64,000 nt of DNA from Microbacterium sorbitolivorans (GTDB taxonomy: Bacteria; Actinomycetota; Actinomycetes; Actinomycetales; Microbacteriaceae). Every line of letters starts with the position of its first letter. Positions within the stretch are counted from its first letter, which is position 1. The DNA lies in contig NZ_KZ848474.1 in assembly GCF_003327285.1 (NCBI RefSeq), positions 248,001 to 312,000 of the forward strand, written 5' to 3'. Both the position numbers and the translations under genes were made by a program. Below the pieces are notes generated by a model. That model was not told where the DNA came from. It made no database searches and saw only the letters and a program-made list of their open reading frames with translations. Below, in pieces: positions 16,736 to 25,657 of the stretch.

Positions 16736-18976
16736 GTGGGGAGTCTCGAGGACACGGACGGGCGCGACGAGCGCGATGTGATCGGCGACCCCGCCGGCGC
16801 GTCACCGGCCGACGAGATCGAGGCGGGCGCGCCCGCGGATCCAGTGGACGAGACCCCCGAGGACTCGATCGTGCCGGATCCGGTCGACGACGTCCCGGAG
16901 GAGGCTCCCGAGACGAGCGAGGTCGCCCCCGAGCAGACCGAGCCCGAGCAGACCGAGCCCGAGCCGATCGAGTTCGCTACCCAGGCGACCGAGGTCAGCC
17001 CCAAGCCGACCGAGCCTGCGCCGGTCGAGGTCGCGTCCGAAGAGGTCGAGGCCGAACTGGCCGAGGCCGCTCCCGAGCCGACCGAGGTCGCACCTGAGCC
17101 GAGCGAGCCCGAGCCGACCGAGATCGCCCCCGACCCGGAGGATCCCGCCCCCGCCCCCGAGACCGACGCGGTGCCCACGTTCCTCGGGCTGTTCGCGAGC
17201 GAGCCGGCACCGGATCCGGAGATCGACGTGGCGCCCGAGGCGCCCGCGGCCCCGGCCGAATCGACCGATACCGACTCGGTGCGGATCTTCGCCGAGATGT
17301 TCCGCGGCTTCCGTCGCGGATCCGCCGCCGAGGCGCCGCAGGAGCCCGACGCCGGCGCGGACGACGGCACCGACGACGAGGCCGACGCGGAGTCGGTCGA
17401 CGACGCCGCGGGCGACGAGGCGACCGGATCCATCGCGGTGATTGCGGCAGCCGCCGCGGCCGCGACGCCGGCCGACTTCGCGACGGTGATTTCCGGATCC
17501 GCCGCCCCGACGACGCACACCAGCAAGGAGAACGACGTGTCGAGCAGCGAGCCGTCCGGCCCCGCGACCGCCCGCCCGGTCAAAACCACCTACGTGCCGA
17601 GCGACGCGAACAACGAGACCGAGCAGGCGCTCGCCTGGCTCGCGTCCGAGAACGTGGCGTCGGGGCAGGCCCCGGCCATCGGATCCGCGGTGTCGATCGT
17701 TCCTCGCCGCCGCAGCCGCTGGGTGGCGGCGGTCGTCGCGCCGTTCGTCACGGCGCTGATCCTCGCGGTCGTCTACCTCGTCGCCTTCGCGGTCTGGCCG
17801 CTCAGTAACGTCAACCCGACGGCGGCGAACGCCGAGATCTCGACGCCGGTCGCGCCGGTCGCGAACCTGCCCTGGCCCGAGACCGGCCAGGCGGCGCTGC
17901 TCGTGGGCGATGACGAGACCCCGCTGACGTCGGGCGATGCCGACGCGACGCTCAGCCCCGCCGCGACGGCGAGCCTCGCGAAGGTCATCACGGTCATGAC
18001 GATCCTGAACAAGCAGCCGCTCGCCGAGGGCGAGGACGGCCCCGACTACGAGTTCGGTTGGGCCGACAAGCAGCAGTACGACAACCTGCTCTGGAGCGGC
18101 GAGTCGGTGCTCGAGGTGCCCGTCGACGGCACGCTCACGTACCGCCAGGTGCTCGAGGGAATCATGCTGGCCTCGGCCGGAAACTACGTGAACAAGCTCG
18201 TCGACGATCTGTGGGATTACAACCGCGACGCCTTCCGCAACGACGCCCTGACGTGGCTGCAGCAGAACGGCTTGAGCGACACGAACCTCGTCGACCCGAC
18301 GGGCATCAACCCGCTGACGCAGTCGACCGCGACCGACCTCGTGCAGATCGCGAAGATCGCAATGCAAAACCCGACCTTCGCCGAGATCGTGGGCGAGGAT
18401 CAGGTGGTCCTGCCGGGCGCCGGCGTGGTCGAAAACTCGAACCCGCTGCTCGGCGAGTTGGGCGTAATCGGCATCAAGACCGGCCACCTCAACACGTGGA
18501 GCCTGGTGAGCTACAACCTCATGACGGCCGCCGACGTGCCGCTGTCCGACGAGGCGGGCGCCGAGACGGTGCGCGTCTACTCGGTCGTGACGGGCCAGCC
18601 CGAGCCGACGGAGCAGAGCCCCTTCGGCGAGGAGACCCGCGAGCTGCTGCAGGCCATCACTGACGCCCTCCAGCCCGTCGAGGTGATGGCGGCCGGAACC
18701 GTCGTCGGCACCGTGACGACGCCGTGGGGCGAGTCGACGAACATCATCGCGTCCGAGACCGCCGACCTCAGCCTCTGGAACGGCGAGGAGGCCGACGTGA
18801 CGGTCGATTACGACGTTCCGCTTGGCACCGCGGCCGGAACCGAGGTGGGCACCGTGACGCTCACGAGCGAGTTCGGATCCACGACAATTCCCCTGACCAC
18901 GACGAAGGAACTGCCGCGGCCGTCGGTCGAGTGGCGCCTCTCGCACCCCCTCGAGCTGCTGGGATTCGGGAAGTAA
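16736..18976 (+). CDS. D-alanyl-D-alanine carboxypeptidase-like PBP with long acidic head
   Basis: A 746-residue protein. Residues 1 to about 320 are a disordered, strongly acidic Pro/Glu/Asp/Ala region. RRRSR and a transmembrane helix follow (about 323-350), then an extracellular serine peptidase domain with SLAK (Ser413), SAGN and KTGH, the three active-site motifs of class C low-molecular-weight PBPs, and a C-terminal beta domain. It should trim the terminal D-Ala of peptidoglycan stems. The large cytoplasmic head is unusual for this family. GTG 16736 lies 6 nt after TAAGTT, suggesting leaderless initiation. Confidence 0.88.
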   Translation: MGSLEDTDGRDERDVIGDPAGASPADEIEAGAPADPVDETPEDSIVPDPVDDVPEEAPETSEVAPEQTEPEQTEPEPIEFATQATEVSPKPTEPAPVEVASEEVEAELAEAAPEPTEVAPEPSEPEPTEIAPDPEDPAPAPETDAVPTFLGLFASEPAPDPEIDVAPEAPAAPAESTDTDSVRIFAEMFRGFRRGSAAEAPQEPDAGADDGTDDEADAESVDDAAGDEATGSIAVIAAAAAAATPADFATVISGSAAPTTHTSKENDVSSSEPSGPATARPVKTTYVPSDANNETEQALAWLASENVASGQAPAIGSAVSIVPRRRSRWVAAVVAPFVTALILAVVYLVAFAVWPLSNVNPTAANAEISTPVAPVANLPWPETGQAALLVGDDETPLTSGDADATLSPAATASLAKVITVMTILNKQPLAEGEDGPDYEFGWADKQQYDNLLWSGESVLEVPVDGTLTYRQVLEGIMLASAGNYVNKLVDDLWDYNRDAFRNDALTWLQQNGLSDTNLVDPTGINPLTQSTATDLVQIAKIAMQNPTFAEIVGEDQVVLPGAGVVENSNPLLGELGVIGIKTGHLNTWSLVSYNLMTAADVPLSDEAGAETVRVYSVVTGQPEPTEQSPFGEETRELLQAITDALQPVEVMAAGTVVGTVTTPWGESTNIIASETADLSLWNGEEADVTVDYDVPLGTAAGTEVGTVTLTSEFGSTTIPLTTTKELPRPSVEWRLSHPLELLGFGK

Positions 18977-19004
18977 TCTCTTCCCATTCATAACGAGACG
19001 GGGT

Positions 19005-19010
19005 TAGGGT
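19005..19010 (+). promoter_or_regulatory. -10-like element of a predicted leaderless small membrane protein transcript
   Basis: TAGGGT ends 7 nt before ATG 19018; no ribosome site is visible. Confidence 0.45.
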
Positions 19011-19017
19011 TTCCGAC

Positions 19018-19209
19018 ATGAATATGCGCGCAACGTATGCGGCAAGCGCCGCCATCATCGCGGCCCTCGCGTGTGTGCTGTGCGCCGTCGTGGTCTTCGC
19101 CCACGCCCCGCTCGTCATCACGATCGCGATGATCGGCAGCGCCCTGCTCGCGATCGTCATCGCGGGCGGCCTCGTCGGCATGGCCGTGAGGGCCGGGGAG
19201 AGCTCCTAG
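19018..19209 (+). CDS. Small two-helix membrane protein
   Basis: A 63-residue protein made almost entirely of two hydrophobic helices (about residues 7-29 and 32-56) with a short charged tail. I do not recognise it. It starts 39 nt after the carboxypeptidase gene but has its own TAGGGT box, so it may be separately transcribed. Its last codons overlap by 4 bp the end of the convergent aminotransferase-like gene. Confidence 0.6.
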   Translation: MNMRATYAASAAIIAALACVLCAVVVFAHAPLVITIAMIGSALLAIVIAGGLVGMAVRAGESS

Positions 19210-20252
19210 CGGGTCGCCCACTCGGCGACGGCGTCGATGAACGCGTCGTTGTGGGCCTCGTCGATGACGGTGTAGCGCACGCCCTCGCCCGCGAACGACC
19301 GCGGGGCAAGGCCGGTGCCTGCCAGGTGATCGCGCAGCTCGTCGGCCCTCTCGCCGACCGGGATCCACACGAAGTTCCCGTCCGAGTGCACGATCTCGAT
19401 GAACGGCTTGCCGTCGATCTCGGCGCGCTCCATGCGGTCGCGGAGCGTGCGCTCGATGCGCTGGCGCTCGGCCTTGATCCACTCGACCCGGTCCTCGATC
19501 TGGGCGAGGCCGTCGGGCGAAAAACTGTGCTCCGTCGACGCGATCGCGAGGCGGTCGACGGCCTCCTGCGCGCCGGCGATGGCCTCCACGACCCGCGGAT
19601 CCGCGATCAGGTACCCGATCCCGAAGCCCGCCAGCGCGACGACGGTCGAGATCGACCGCACGACGACGACGTTCTCGGGCACGCGCATGAGATCGCGCTC
19701 GAGGGGCGCGACGAAGGCCGCGCGGGGGCTCGAGGCGAACTCGCTGTGCGCCTCGTCGAGCGCGAGCATGACGTCGCCCGGCACCTCGGCGATGAGCCGC
19801 GCGAGCTGGTCGCGCGTCAGCGCCCTGCCCGTGAGCGCGTGGGGGCTCGCGATCAACAGGATCCGCGTGCGCGGCGTGATCGCGGCGAGCAGCGCGTCGA
19901 CGTCATGGGATCCGTCGGGTGCGGTCGCGACCCGCGTCGCGGATCCCCACCCGAGCCCGCTCACGACGACCTCGTCGCCCGGCCCGCACACCGCGCCCGC
20001 GAGGGCACGCAACAGGTCCGCGGGCCCGGATCCGAGAAGCACCCGCTCGGGATCCGTTCCGTGCGCGCGGGCGATCGCGCGGGTCGCCTGCTCGACGCGG
20101 GATCCGTGCTCGCCGTTGTGCGCGAGTTCGGCGTCGACCGCCTCCGCGAGCCCCGCGATCGGGGCGAAGTGCGACTCATTCGCCGCGGGGGCTCCGTCTG
20201 ACTCATGGAGCGAGGAGGTCTGGTCGTGCGCGGCGCGGAACGTGAGGGCCAT
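19206..20252 (-). CDS. HisC-like class I aminotransferase fold protein lacking PLP lysine
   Basis: A 348-residue protein with the fold I aminotransferase layout: N-terminal substrate loop (ESHFAPI), GSGPADLLRAL, the cofactor-ring aspartate in LALDEAHSEF, and the region RSISTVVALAGFGIGYL. In histidinol-phosphate and related aminotransferases this region reads SxSKxxxLAGxRxGY, and Lys forms the PLP Schiff base. Here the codon is ACC (Thr203), so normal transamination is not expected. The conserved Tyr of DEAY is also His. It is otherwise intact, so it may be a pseudoenzyme with a binding or regulatory role. It is preceded by a CAGAAT box 6 nt before the ATG. Confidence 0.82.
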   Translation of the reverse strand: MALTFRAAHDQTSSLHESDGAPAANESHFAPIAGLAEAVDAELAHNGEHGSRVEQATRAIARAHGTDPERVLLGSGPADLLRALAGAVCGPGDEVVVSGLGWGSATRVATAPDGSHDVDALLAAITPRTRILLIASPHALTGRALTRDQLARLIAEVPGDVMLALDEAHSEFASSPRAAFVAPLERDLMRVPENVVVVRSISTVVALAGFGIGYLIADPRVVEAIAGAQEAVDRLAIASTEHSFSPDGLAQIEDRVEWIKAERQRIERTLRDRMERAEIDGKPFIEIVHSDGNFVWIPVGERADELRDHLAGTGLAPRSFAGEGVRYTVIDEAHNDAFIDAVAEWATR

Positions 20253-20258
20253 GGGCCC

Positions 20259-20264
20259 ATTCTG
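20259..20264 (-). promoter_or_regulatory. -10-like element of a predicted leaderless aminotransferase-like transcript
   Basis: On the minus strand CAGAAT ends 6 nt before ATG 20252; no ribosome site is visible. Confidence 0.4.
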
Positions 20265-20330
20265 TCCGATCGACCCTAAATACTGCCCGGAACGTTTCGT
20301 TTGTCAGTGGTCCGTGGTTGGCTTCTTATC

Positions 20331-22073
20331 GTGCTCCTCAAACTCCTCGTGCGGTACCTCGCCAGGTACAAGATCCTCCTGGCGGGTGTGCTCGTGTTCC
20401 AATTCGCGTCGGCGCTCGCCGCGCTCTACCTGCCGACCCTCAACGCCGACCTCATCGACACCGGCGTGACGACGGGCGATGTGCCGTACATCGTACGCAC
20501 TGGCCTGTGGATGCTGCTGGTCGCGCTGGGTCAGATCCTCGCCGCGATCATCGCGACGTATTGCGCCGCGCGCGCAGCGATGGGGCTCGGCCGGGACATC
20601 CGCCGCGACGTGTACCAGCGCGTGAGCGGGTTCAGCGAGCGCGAGGTGTCGGGCTTCGGCGCCGGCTCGCTCATCACCCGCAACACCAACGACGTGCAGC
20701 AGGTGCAGATGCTGGCGATGATGAGCGCGACGATGCTCATCATGGCGCCCATGATGGCCATCGGCGGCATCATCATGGCGCTGCGCCAAGACGTGAGCCT
20801 GAGCTGGATCCTGGCGGTCTCGATCCCCGTACTGCTACTCGTGGCGGCGCTCGTGATCAGCCGCATGGTGCCGCTGTTCCGCAGCTTCCAGGGCAAGCTC
20901 GACGCCGTGAACCGCGTCATGCGCGAGCAGCTGACCGGCGTCCGCGTCGTGCGCGCCTTCGTGCGCGAGTCGATCGAGGAAGAGCGCTTCCGCCTCGCCA
21001 ACACCGACATCTACCTCGTGGGCCGCAGGGTCGGCTCGCTCTTCGTGCTGATGTTCCCGCTCGTCATGCTCGTGCTCAACGTCACGATCGTGGGCGTCGT
21101 GTGGTTCGGCGGCGTCGAGGTCGACGCCGGCACGACCGAGATCGGCACGCTGTTCGCCTTCATGCAGTACGTCGGTCAGATCCTCGGCGGCGTGATGATG
21201 GCGAGCTTCATGGCGATCATGATCCCGCGCGCGGCCGTCTCCGCCGACCGTATCGGCGAGGTGCTCGACAGCGAGTCGTCGCTCGTGCGCCCCGAGAATC
21301 CCGTCACCGAGATGGCAGAGCCGGGCGTCGTCGCCTTCGACGACGTGTCGTTCACCTACCCGGGCGCCGAGCAGCCGATCCTCTCGCACGTGACGTTCCG
21401 CGCTGACCCCGGCGAGACCGTCGCCGTCATCGGCTCCACCGGATCCGGAAAGACGACCCTCGTCTCGCTGATCCCGCGCCTCTTCGACGCGACCAGCGGA
21501 TCCGTGAGCGTGCAGGGCGTCGACGTCGCGCGCGCCGACCTCGACGAGCTGTGGAAGGGCATCGGCCTCGTGCCGCAGCGCCCGTTCCTGTTCTCAGGCA
21601 CGATCGCCTCGAACCTCCGGTTCGGGCGCGAGGAGGCCACAGACGACGAGCTCTGGCACGCGCTCGAGATCGCCCAGGCGGCCGACTTCGTGCGTGAGAG
21701 GCCCGAGGGCCTCGACGCGCCGATCGCCCAGGGCGGCACGAACGTCTCGGGCGGCCAGCGCCAGCGCCTCGCGATCGCCCGCGCGATCGTGCGCCAGCCC
21801 GACATTCTCGTCTTCGACGACTCGTTCTCGGCGCTCGACCTCACGACCGACGCCCGCCTGCGGCAGGCGCTGTGGCGCGAGCTGCCGCAGGTGACGAAGA
21901 TCGTCGTCGCGCAACGCGTCTCGACGATCGTCGACGCCGACCGGATCCTCGTGCTCGACGATGGCAAGGTCGCAGGCTACGGCACGCACGAGCAGCTGCT
22001 CGAGTCGAGCACCACCTACCAAGAGATCGCGCAATCGCAGATGGGCGCAGACGAAAGCGAGGTCGGGGCATGA
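20331..22073 (+). CDS. ABC exporter subunit A (membrane + degenerate ATPase)
   Basis: A 580-residue half-transporter: six membrane helices (about residues 1-300), then the nucleotide-binding domain with Walker A GSTGSGKTT, signature VSGGQRQR and Walker B ILVFDDSFSALD. The catalytic Glu after Walker B is Asp, as in one subunit of heterodimeric exporters. GTG 20331 (LLKLLVRYL...) matches the usual family N-terminus; TTG 20301 and GTG 20307 are possible. It is coupled by ATGA overlap to subunit B. Substrate unknown; drugs or lipids are typical. Confidence 0.9.
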   Translation: MLLKLLVRYLARYKILLAGVLVFQFASALAALYLPTLNADLIDTGVTTGDVPYIVRTGLWMLLVALGQILAAIIATYCAARAAMGLGRDIRRDVYQRVSGFSEREVSGFGAGSLITRNTNDVQQVQMLAMMSATMLIMAPMMAIGGIIMALRQDVSLSWILAVSIPVLLLVAALVISRMVPLFRSFQGKLDAVNRVMREQLTGVRVVRAFVRESIEEERFRLANTDIYLVGRRVGSLFVLMFPLVMLVLNVTIVGVVWFGGVEVDAGTTEIGTLFAFMQYVGQILGGVMMASFMAIMIPRAAVSADRIGEVLDSESSLVRPENPVTEMAEPGVVAFDDVSFTYPGAEQPILSHVTFRADPGETVAVIGSTGSGKTTLVSLIPRLFDATSGSVSVQGVDVARADLDELWKGIGLVPQRPFLFSGTIASNLRFGREEATDDELWHALEIAQAADFVRERPEGLDAPIAQGGTNVSGGQRQRLAIARAIVRQPDILVFDDSFSALDLTTDARLRQALWRELPQVTKIVVAQRVSTIVDADRILVLDDGKVAGYGTHEQLLESSTTYQEIAQSQMGADESEVGA

Positions 22074-24064
22074 GCGACAACACCGCTCTCCACGACGAAG
22101 ATCAGGCCGCGCAAGACGCCATGATCGCGGCGGGCGCCAACGAGCCCGGAGCTATGGGCGGCAAGGCCAAAGACTTCTGGCCAAGCTTCCGCCGCTTCCT
22201 CGGCCTGCTCGCGCCCTACAAGTGGGCCTTCGCGTTCGCGTCGCTGCTCGGCGCCATCGGTGTCGTGCTCGCCGTCGCGGGCCCGAAGATCCTCGGCGAG
22301 GCCACCAACATCGTCTTCGAGGGCGTGCTCTCGAAGACCTACGGCGCGCAGTTCGAGGGCATGACGAAGGCCGAGGCCGTCGCCGCGCTCCGCGACGCCG
22401 GCCAGGGCGACGTCGCCGACATCATCGCCAAGATGGACAACTTCAACCCCGGCTCGGGCATCGACTTCGAGAGCCTGCGCGTCGTCGTCCTCTGGGCCGT
22501 CGCGGTGTACGTTGTCGCCTCGATCCTGCAGTGGCTGCAGGGCTACATCGTCAACGTCATCATGGTCCGCACCATGTGGCGCGTGCGCGAAGACATCGAG
22601 CGCAAGATCAACCGCCTGCCCCTGTCGTACTTCGACAAGGTGCAGCGCGGCGAGCTCATTAGCCGCGTCACCAACGACGTCGACAACATGACGCAGACGC
22701 TGCAGCAGTCGCTCTCGGGTGCGATCACCTCGATGCTCACCGTCGTCGGCGTCATCGCCATGATGTTCTCGATCTCGTGGCAGCTCGCCCTCGTGGCCCT
22801 CATCGCGCTGCCGCTCATCGGCGTCATCATGGGCGTCATCGGCCCGAAGTCGCAGAAGGCCTTCCAGGCGCAGTGGAAGAAGGTCGGCCGCCTCAACTCC
22901 CGCGTCGAGGAGTCGTTCTCCGGCCACGCGCTCGTCAAGGTCTACGGCCGCGAGAAGGCCATGAGCGAGGCATTCGAGGGCGAGAACGAAGAGCTCTACG
23001 AGGCATCGTTCAAGGCCCAGTTCCTCTCCGGCGTGATGATGCCGTCGATGCAGTTCGTCGGCTACCTCAGCTACGCCGGCATCGCCGTGCTCGGCGGCGT
23101 CATGGTCGCGAACGGCCAGATCCGCATCGGCGACGTGCAGGCCTTCGTGCAGTACTCGCAGCAGTTCACCCAGCCCCTCACCGAACTCGGCGGCATGCTA
23201 CCCGTCGTCCAGTCCGGCACCGCCTCCGCCGAGCGCGTCTTCGCGCTGCTCGACGAAGACGAGGAAGAGCCCGACGCCGTCGACGCGCCGACCGTTCCCG
23301 AAGACGGCCGCGGCGTTATCGAGTTCCGCGACGTCAGCTTCTCGTACTCCGACGACCAGCCGCTCATCGACAATGTGTCGTTCCGCGTCGAGCCCGGCCA
23401 GACGGTCGCGATCGTCGGCCCCACCGGTGCCGGCAAGACGACCCTCGTGAACCTCCTCATGCGGTTCTACGAGACCAAGGGCGGCGCCATCCTGCTCGAC
23501 GGCCAGCCCGTCGCCGAGATGAGCCGCGCCGACCTCCGCTCCCGCACCGGAATGGTCCTCCAGGATCCCTGGCTCTTCGCCGGCACCATCCGCGAGAACA
23601 TCCGCTACGGCAACGCCTCCGCGACCGACGACGAGGTACACGCCGCCGCCGAGGCCACCTACGTCGACCGCTTCGTGCACTCGCTGCCCGACGGCTACGA
23701 CACCGTGCTCGAGGAAGACGCCGCGAACGTCTCCGCCGGCGAACGCCAGCTCATCACCATCGCGCGCGCATTCGTCCGCCGGCCCCAGGTGCTCATCCTC
23801 GACGAGGCCACCAGCTCCGTCGACACCCGCACCGAGCTCCTCCTGCAGAAGGCCATGGCCGCCCTCCGCGAGGGCCGCACCTCCTTCGTCATCGCCCACC
23901 GCCTCTCGACGATCCGCGACGCCGACCTGATCCTGGTCATGGAACACGGATCCATCGTCGAGCAGGGCAACCACGAAGAGCTCATCGCCCGCCAGGGCGC
24001 CTACTGGCGCCTCTACCAGAGCCAGTTCGAGCACGCCGCCGACGCCGCCGAGGGCGACGACTAA
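22070..24064 (+). CDS. ABC exporter subunit B (membrane + canonical ATPase)
   Basis: A 664-residue half-transporter with a soluble N-terminal extension, a membrane domain containing an insertion (about residues 85-135: YGAQFEGMTKAEAVAALRDA...), and an ATPase with Walker A GPTGAGKTT, signature NVSAGERQ (variant of LSGGQ) and Walker B VLILDEATSSVD with the catalytic Glu. Together with subunit A this gives one intact and one degenerate ATP site. The start at 22070 overlaps the upstream stop. A strong hairpin follows. Confidence 0.92.
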   Translation: MSDNTALHDEDQAAQDAMIAAGANEPGAMGGKAKDFWPSFRRFLGLLAPYKWAFAFASLLGAIGVVLAVAGPKILGEATNIVFEGVLSKTYGAQFEGMTKAEAVAALRDAGQGDVADIIAKMDNFNPGSGIDFESLRVVVLWAVAVYVVASILQWLQGYIVNVIMVRTMWRVREDIERKINRLPLSYFDKVQRGELISRVTNDVDNMTQTLQQSLSGAITSMLTVVGVIAMMFSISWQLALVALIALPLIGVIMGVIGPKSQKAFQAQWKKVGRLNSRVEESFSGHALVKVYGREKAMSEAFEGENEELYEASFKAQFLSGVMMPSMQFVGYLSYAGIAVLGGVMVANGQIRIGDVQAFVQYSQQFTQPLTELGGMLPVVQSGTASAERVFALLDEDEEEPDAVDAPTVPEDGRGVIEFRDVSFSYSDDQPLIDNVSFRVEPGQTVAIVGPTGAGKTTLVNLLMRFYETKGGAILLDGQPVAEMSRADLRSRTGMVLQDPWLFAGTIRENIRYGNASATDDEVHAAAEATYVDRFVHSLPDGYDTVLEEDAANVSAGERQLITIARAFVRRPQVLILDEATSSVDTRTELLLQKAMAALREGRTSFVIAHRLSTIRDADLILVMEHGSIVEQGNHEELIARQGAYWRLYQSQFEHAADAAEGDD

Positions 24065-24080
24065 CGCGCCACTCCCCCGC

Positions 24081-24105
24081 GCGGGCGCCCCGTTGGGGCG
24101 CCCGC
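24081..24105 (+). terminator. Terminator of the ABC exporter operon
   Basis: Perfect 11-bp arms GCGGGCGCCCC (24081-24091, 24095-24105) with GTT loop, 17 nt after the stop. Confidence 0.8.
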
Positions 24106-24190
24106 GTTGTGCTTTGTGGGGGCTTGCTGGAGCTTTTGCGGTGGCCCCTGTTGCCGTTGGGTCGTCCCGCTTCGTTGCGTTGCCCCACCT

Positions 24191-24316
24191 CGTTGCGTTC
24201 GCTTCGTTGCGTTCGCTTCGTTGCGTTCGCTTCGTTGCGTTCGCTTCGTTGCGTTCGCTTCGTTGCGTTCGCTTCGTTGCGTTCGCTTCGTTGCGTTCGC
24301 TTCGTTGCGTTCGCTT
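24191..24316. repeat. 14-bp tandem repeat, nine perfect copies
   Basis: The unit CGTTGCGTTCGCTT is repeated nine times without mismatch; degenerate copies flank it on the left. Fourteen is not a multiple of three, so long open frames here are repeat artefacts. It lies in the 630-bp gap between the ABC operon end and the convergent LLM gene. It should be length-variable between strains. Confidence 0.95.
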
Positions 24317-24441
24317 CGCGGGCGCCGACTTGTCGCCGCAGTCCCCTCGAGTCCGCTCCGCGGCCTCTCACCGCCAATCCCGATGCCGGCGGCGCCAAGC
24401 CGGCGCCCGCTGCGCTCGGTAGGCGGCCCCACCATCACTGC

Positions 24442-24645
24442 GGGATGCGTTCGCGTCGTTACGAGGCGCCATAACGACACGATGCCATCCCCCAAGTGGG
24501 AGCCACACCCTGCGGGATGCCTTCATGTCGTTATGAACGGCCAGAACGGCACAACGACATCCCTCAGGCGCGCCTGACCCCTGGCGACGCCTTGAAGGAT
24601 GCGTTCGTGTCGCTATGGGGCGTCAGAACGACACGACGGCATCCC
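24442..24645. repeat. Three-copy palindrome cluster, family P5
   Basis: Units at 24442-24491, 24514-24563 and 24597-24645 each run from (G)GGATGC...GTCGTTA to ACGACA...CATCCC, an imperfect hairpin of about 50 bp. Spacing is 72 and 83 bp. A partial arm (AAAACGACACAACGA) continues to about 24690, at the end of the LLM gene. Confidence 0.75.
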
Positions 24646-24691
24646 CTGGCGGGAGCGACGCGCCACGCCCCGCCAAAACGACACAACGAGC

Positions 24692-25546
24692 CTACTTCGT
24701 CAGCCCCAGGGCGTCGGCGACGCGTTCTAGGTCACCGAGGGGGTCGTGGCCTACGGGCTGCACGGCGACGTGGTCGGCGCCGGCCTTGAGGTGGGCGCGC
24801 AGGCCCGCGGCCGCGATCTCGGCGCTCGGGCCGGCGCACACCTGATCGATGAGGGCGTCGGATCCGCCGCCCTCGAAGTCGGCGTCGCTTGCACCGAAAC
24901 GCTTCAGCATGCCCACGTAGTTCTCGAGGGCGAAGTAGCTCGCGAGGTAGTCGCGGGCGCGACGCCGCGCGGCCTCGGGGCTCGCGTCGAGCGTGACCTT
25001 CAGCTCGGGCGCCAGGAGGGGCGCCTCGCCCAGGATCTCGCGGGCGTGGGCCGTGTGGGCGGGCGTCGTCAGGTAGGGGTGCGCGCCCAGCGACCGCGTA
25101 GCCGCGAGCGCGAGCGTCTTGTCGCCGAGCGCCGCGAGCACGCGGGCGTGCGCCGGGACGCCGGCGTCGTCGAGCACGTCGAGGTAGTCGTTCAGGGCCG
25201 CGAGCGGACGCACGCGCTGCTGATCGCGTTCGCGGTGCCCGGATCCGATACCCAGCACGAAGCGCCCCGGGTGCTCCTCCTGGATCCGCAGGTACGACTC
25301 GGCGACCTCGAGCGCGTCGGCCTTCCAGATGTTCACGATCCCCGTCGCGACGGTGACGTGCTCGGTCTCATTGAGGATGGCGGAGGCGCTTTCCAGGCCA
25401 GCGGCGGGGGAACCGCCGATCCAGAGCGTGCGGTAGCCGAGTCGCTCCGCCACGGCCGCGGTGCCGGGTACCCACGCACCCTCGCCAAGCCAGACGCCGA
25501 ATGCACCAAAGGCTCCGCTGTGACCGTGTTGCTTCTTGCTGACCAT
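24692..25546 (-). CDS. LLM class F420-dependent oxidoreductase
   Basis: A 284-residue luciferase-like barrel: FGVWLGEGAWVPGTAAVAERLGY, LWIGGSP, VATGIVNIW, GRFVLGIGSGH and ADHVAVQPVGHDPLG. The overall pattern resembles the MSMEG_4141-type F420-dependent group. The reaction is unknown. ATG 25546 has AGGAGGGGAG upstream, one of the clearest ribosome sites in the window. It is convergent with the P5 cluster and the ABC operon. Confidence 0.85.
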   Translation of the reverse strand: MVSKKQHGHSGAFGAFGVWLGEGAWVPGTAAVAERLGYRTLWIGGSPAAGLESASAILNETEHVTVATGIVNIWKADALEVAESYLRIQEEHPGRFVLGIGSGHRERDQQRVRPLAALNDYLDVLDDAGVPAHARVLAALGDKTLALAATRSLGAHPYLTTPAHTAHAREILGEAPLLAPELKVTLDASPEAARRRARDYLASYFALENYVGMLKRFGASDADFEGGGSDALIDQVCAGPSAEIAAAGLRAHLKAGADHVAVQPVGHDPLGDLERVADALGLTK

Positions 25547-25657
25547 GGTCTCCCCTCCTGGTCGCTGAGTAGCCCACCCTACGCACTAGAGGTTTCAATG
25601 TGGTGTCTATGACGTAACCGGGCGCAACCCTGGGACGCACCGGACCCCCTGGAAACG

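Noticed and set aside
24065-24690. Long open frames encoding Arg/Asn/Glu/Ala repeat peptides on both strands
   Set aside because: They are translations of the 14-bp tandem repeat and P5 palindromes, lack ribosome sites and exist in several frames at once.
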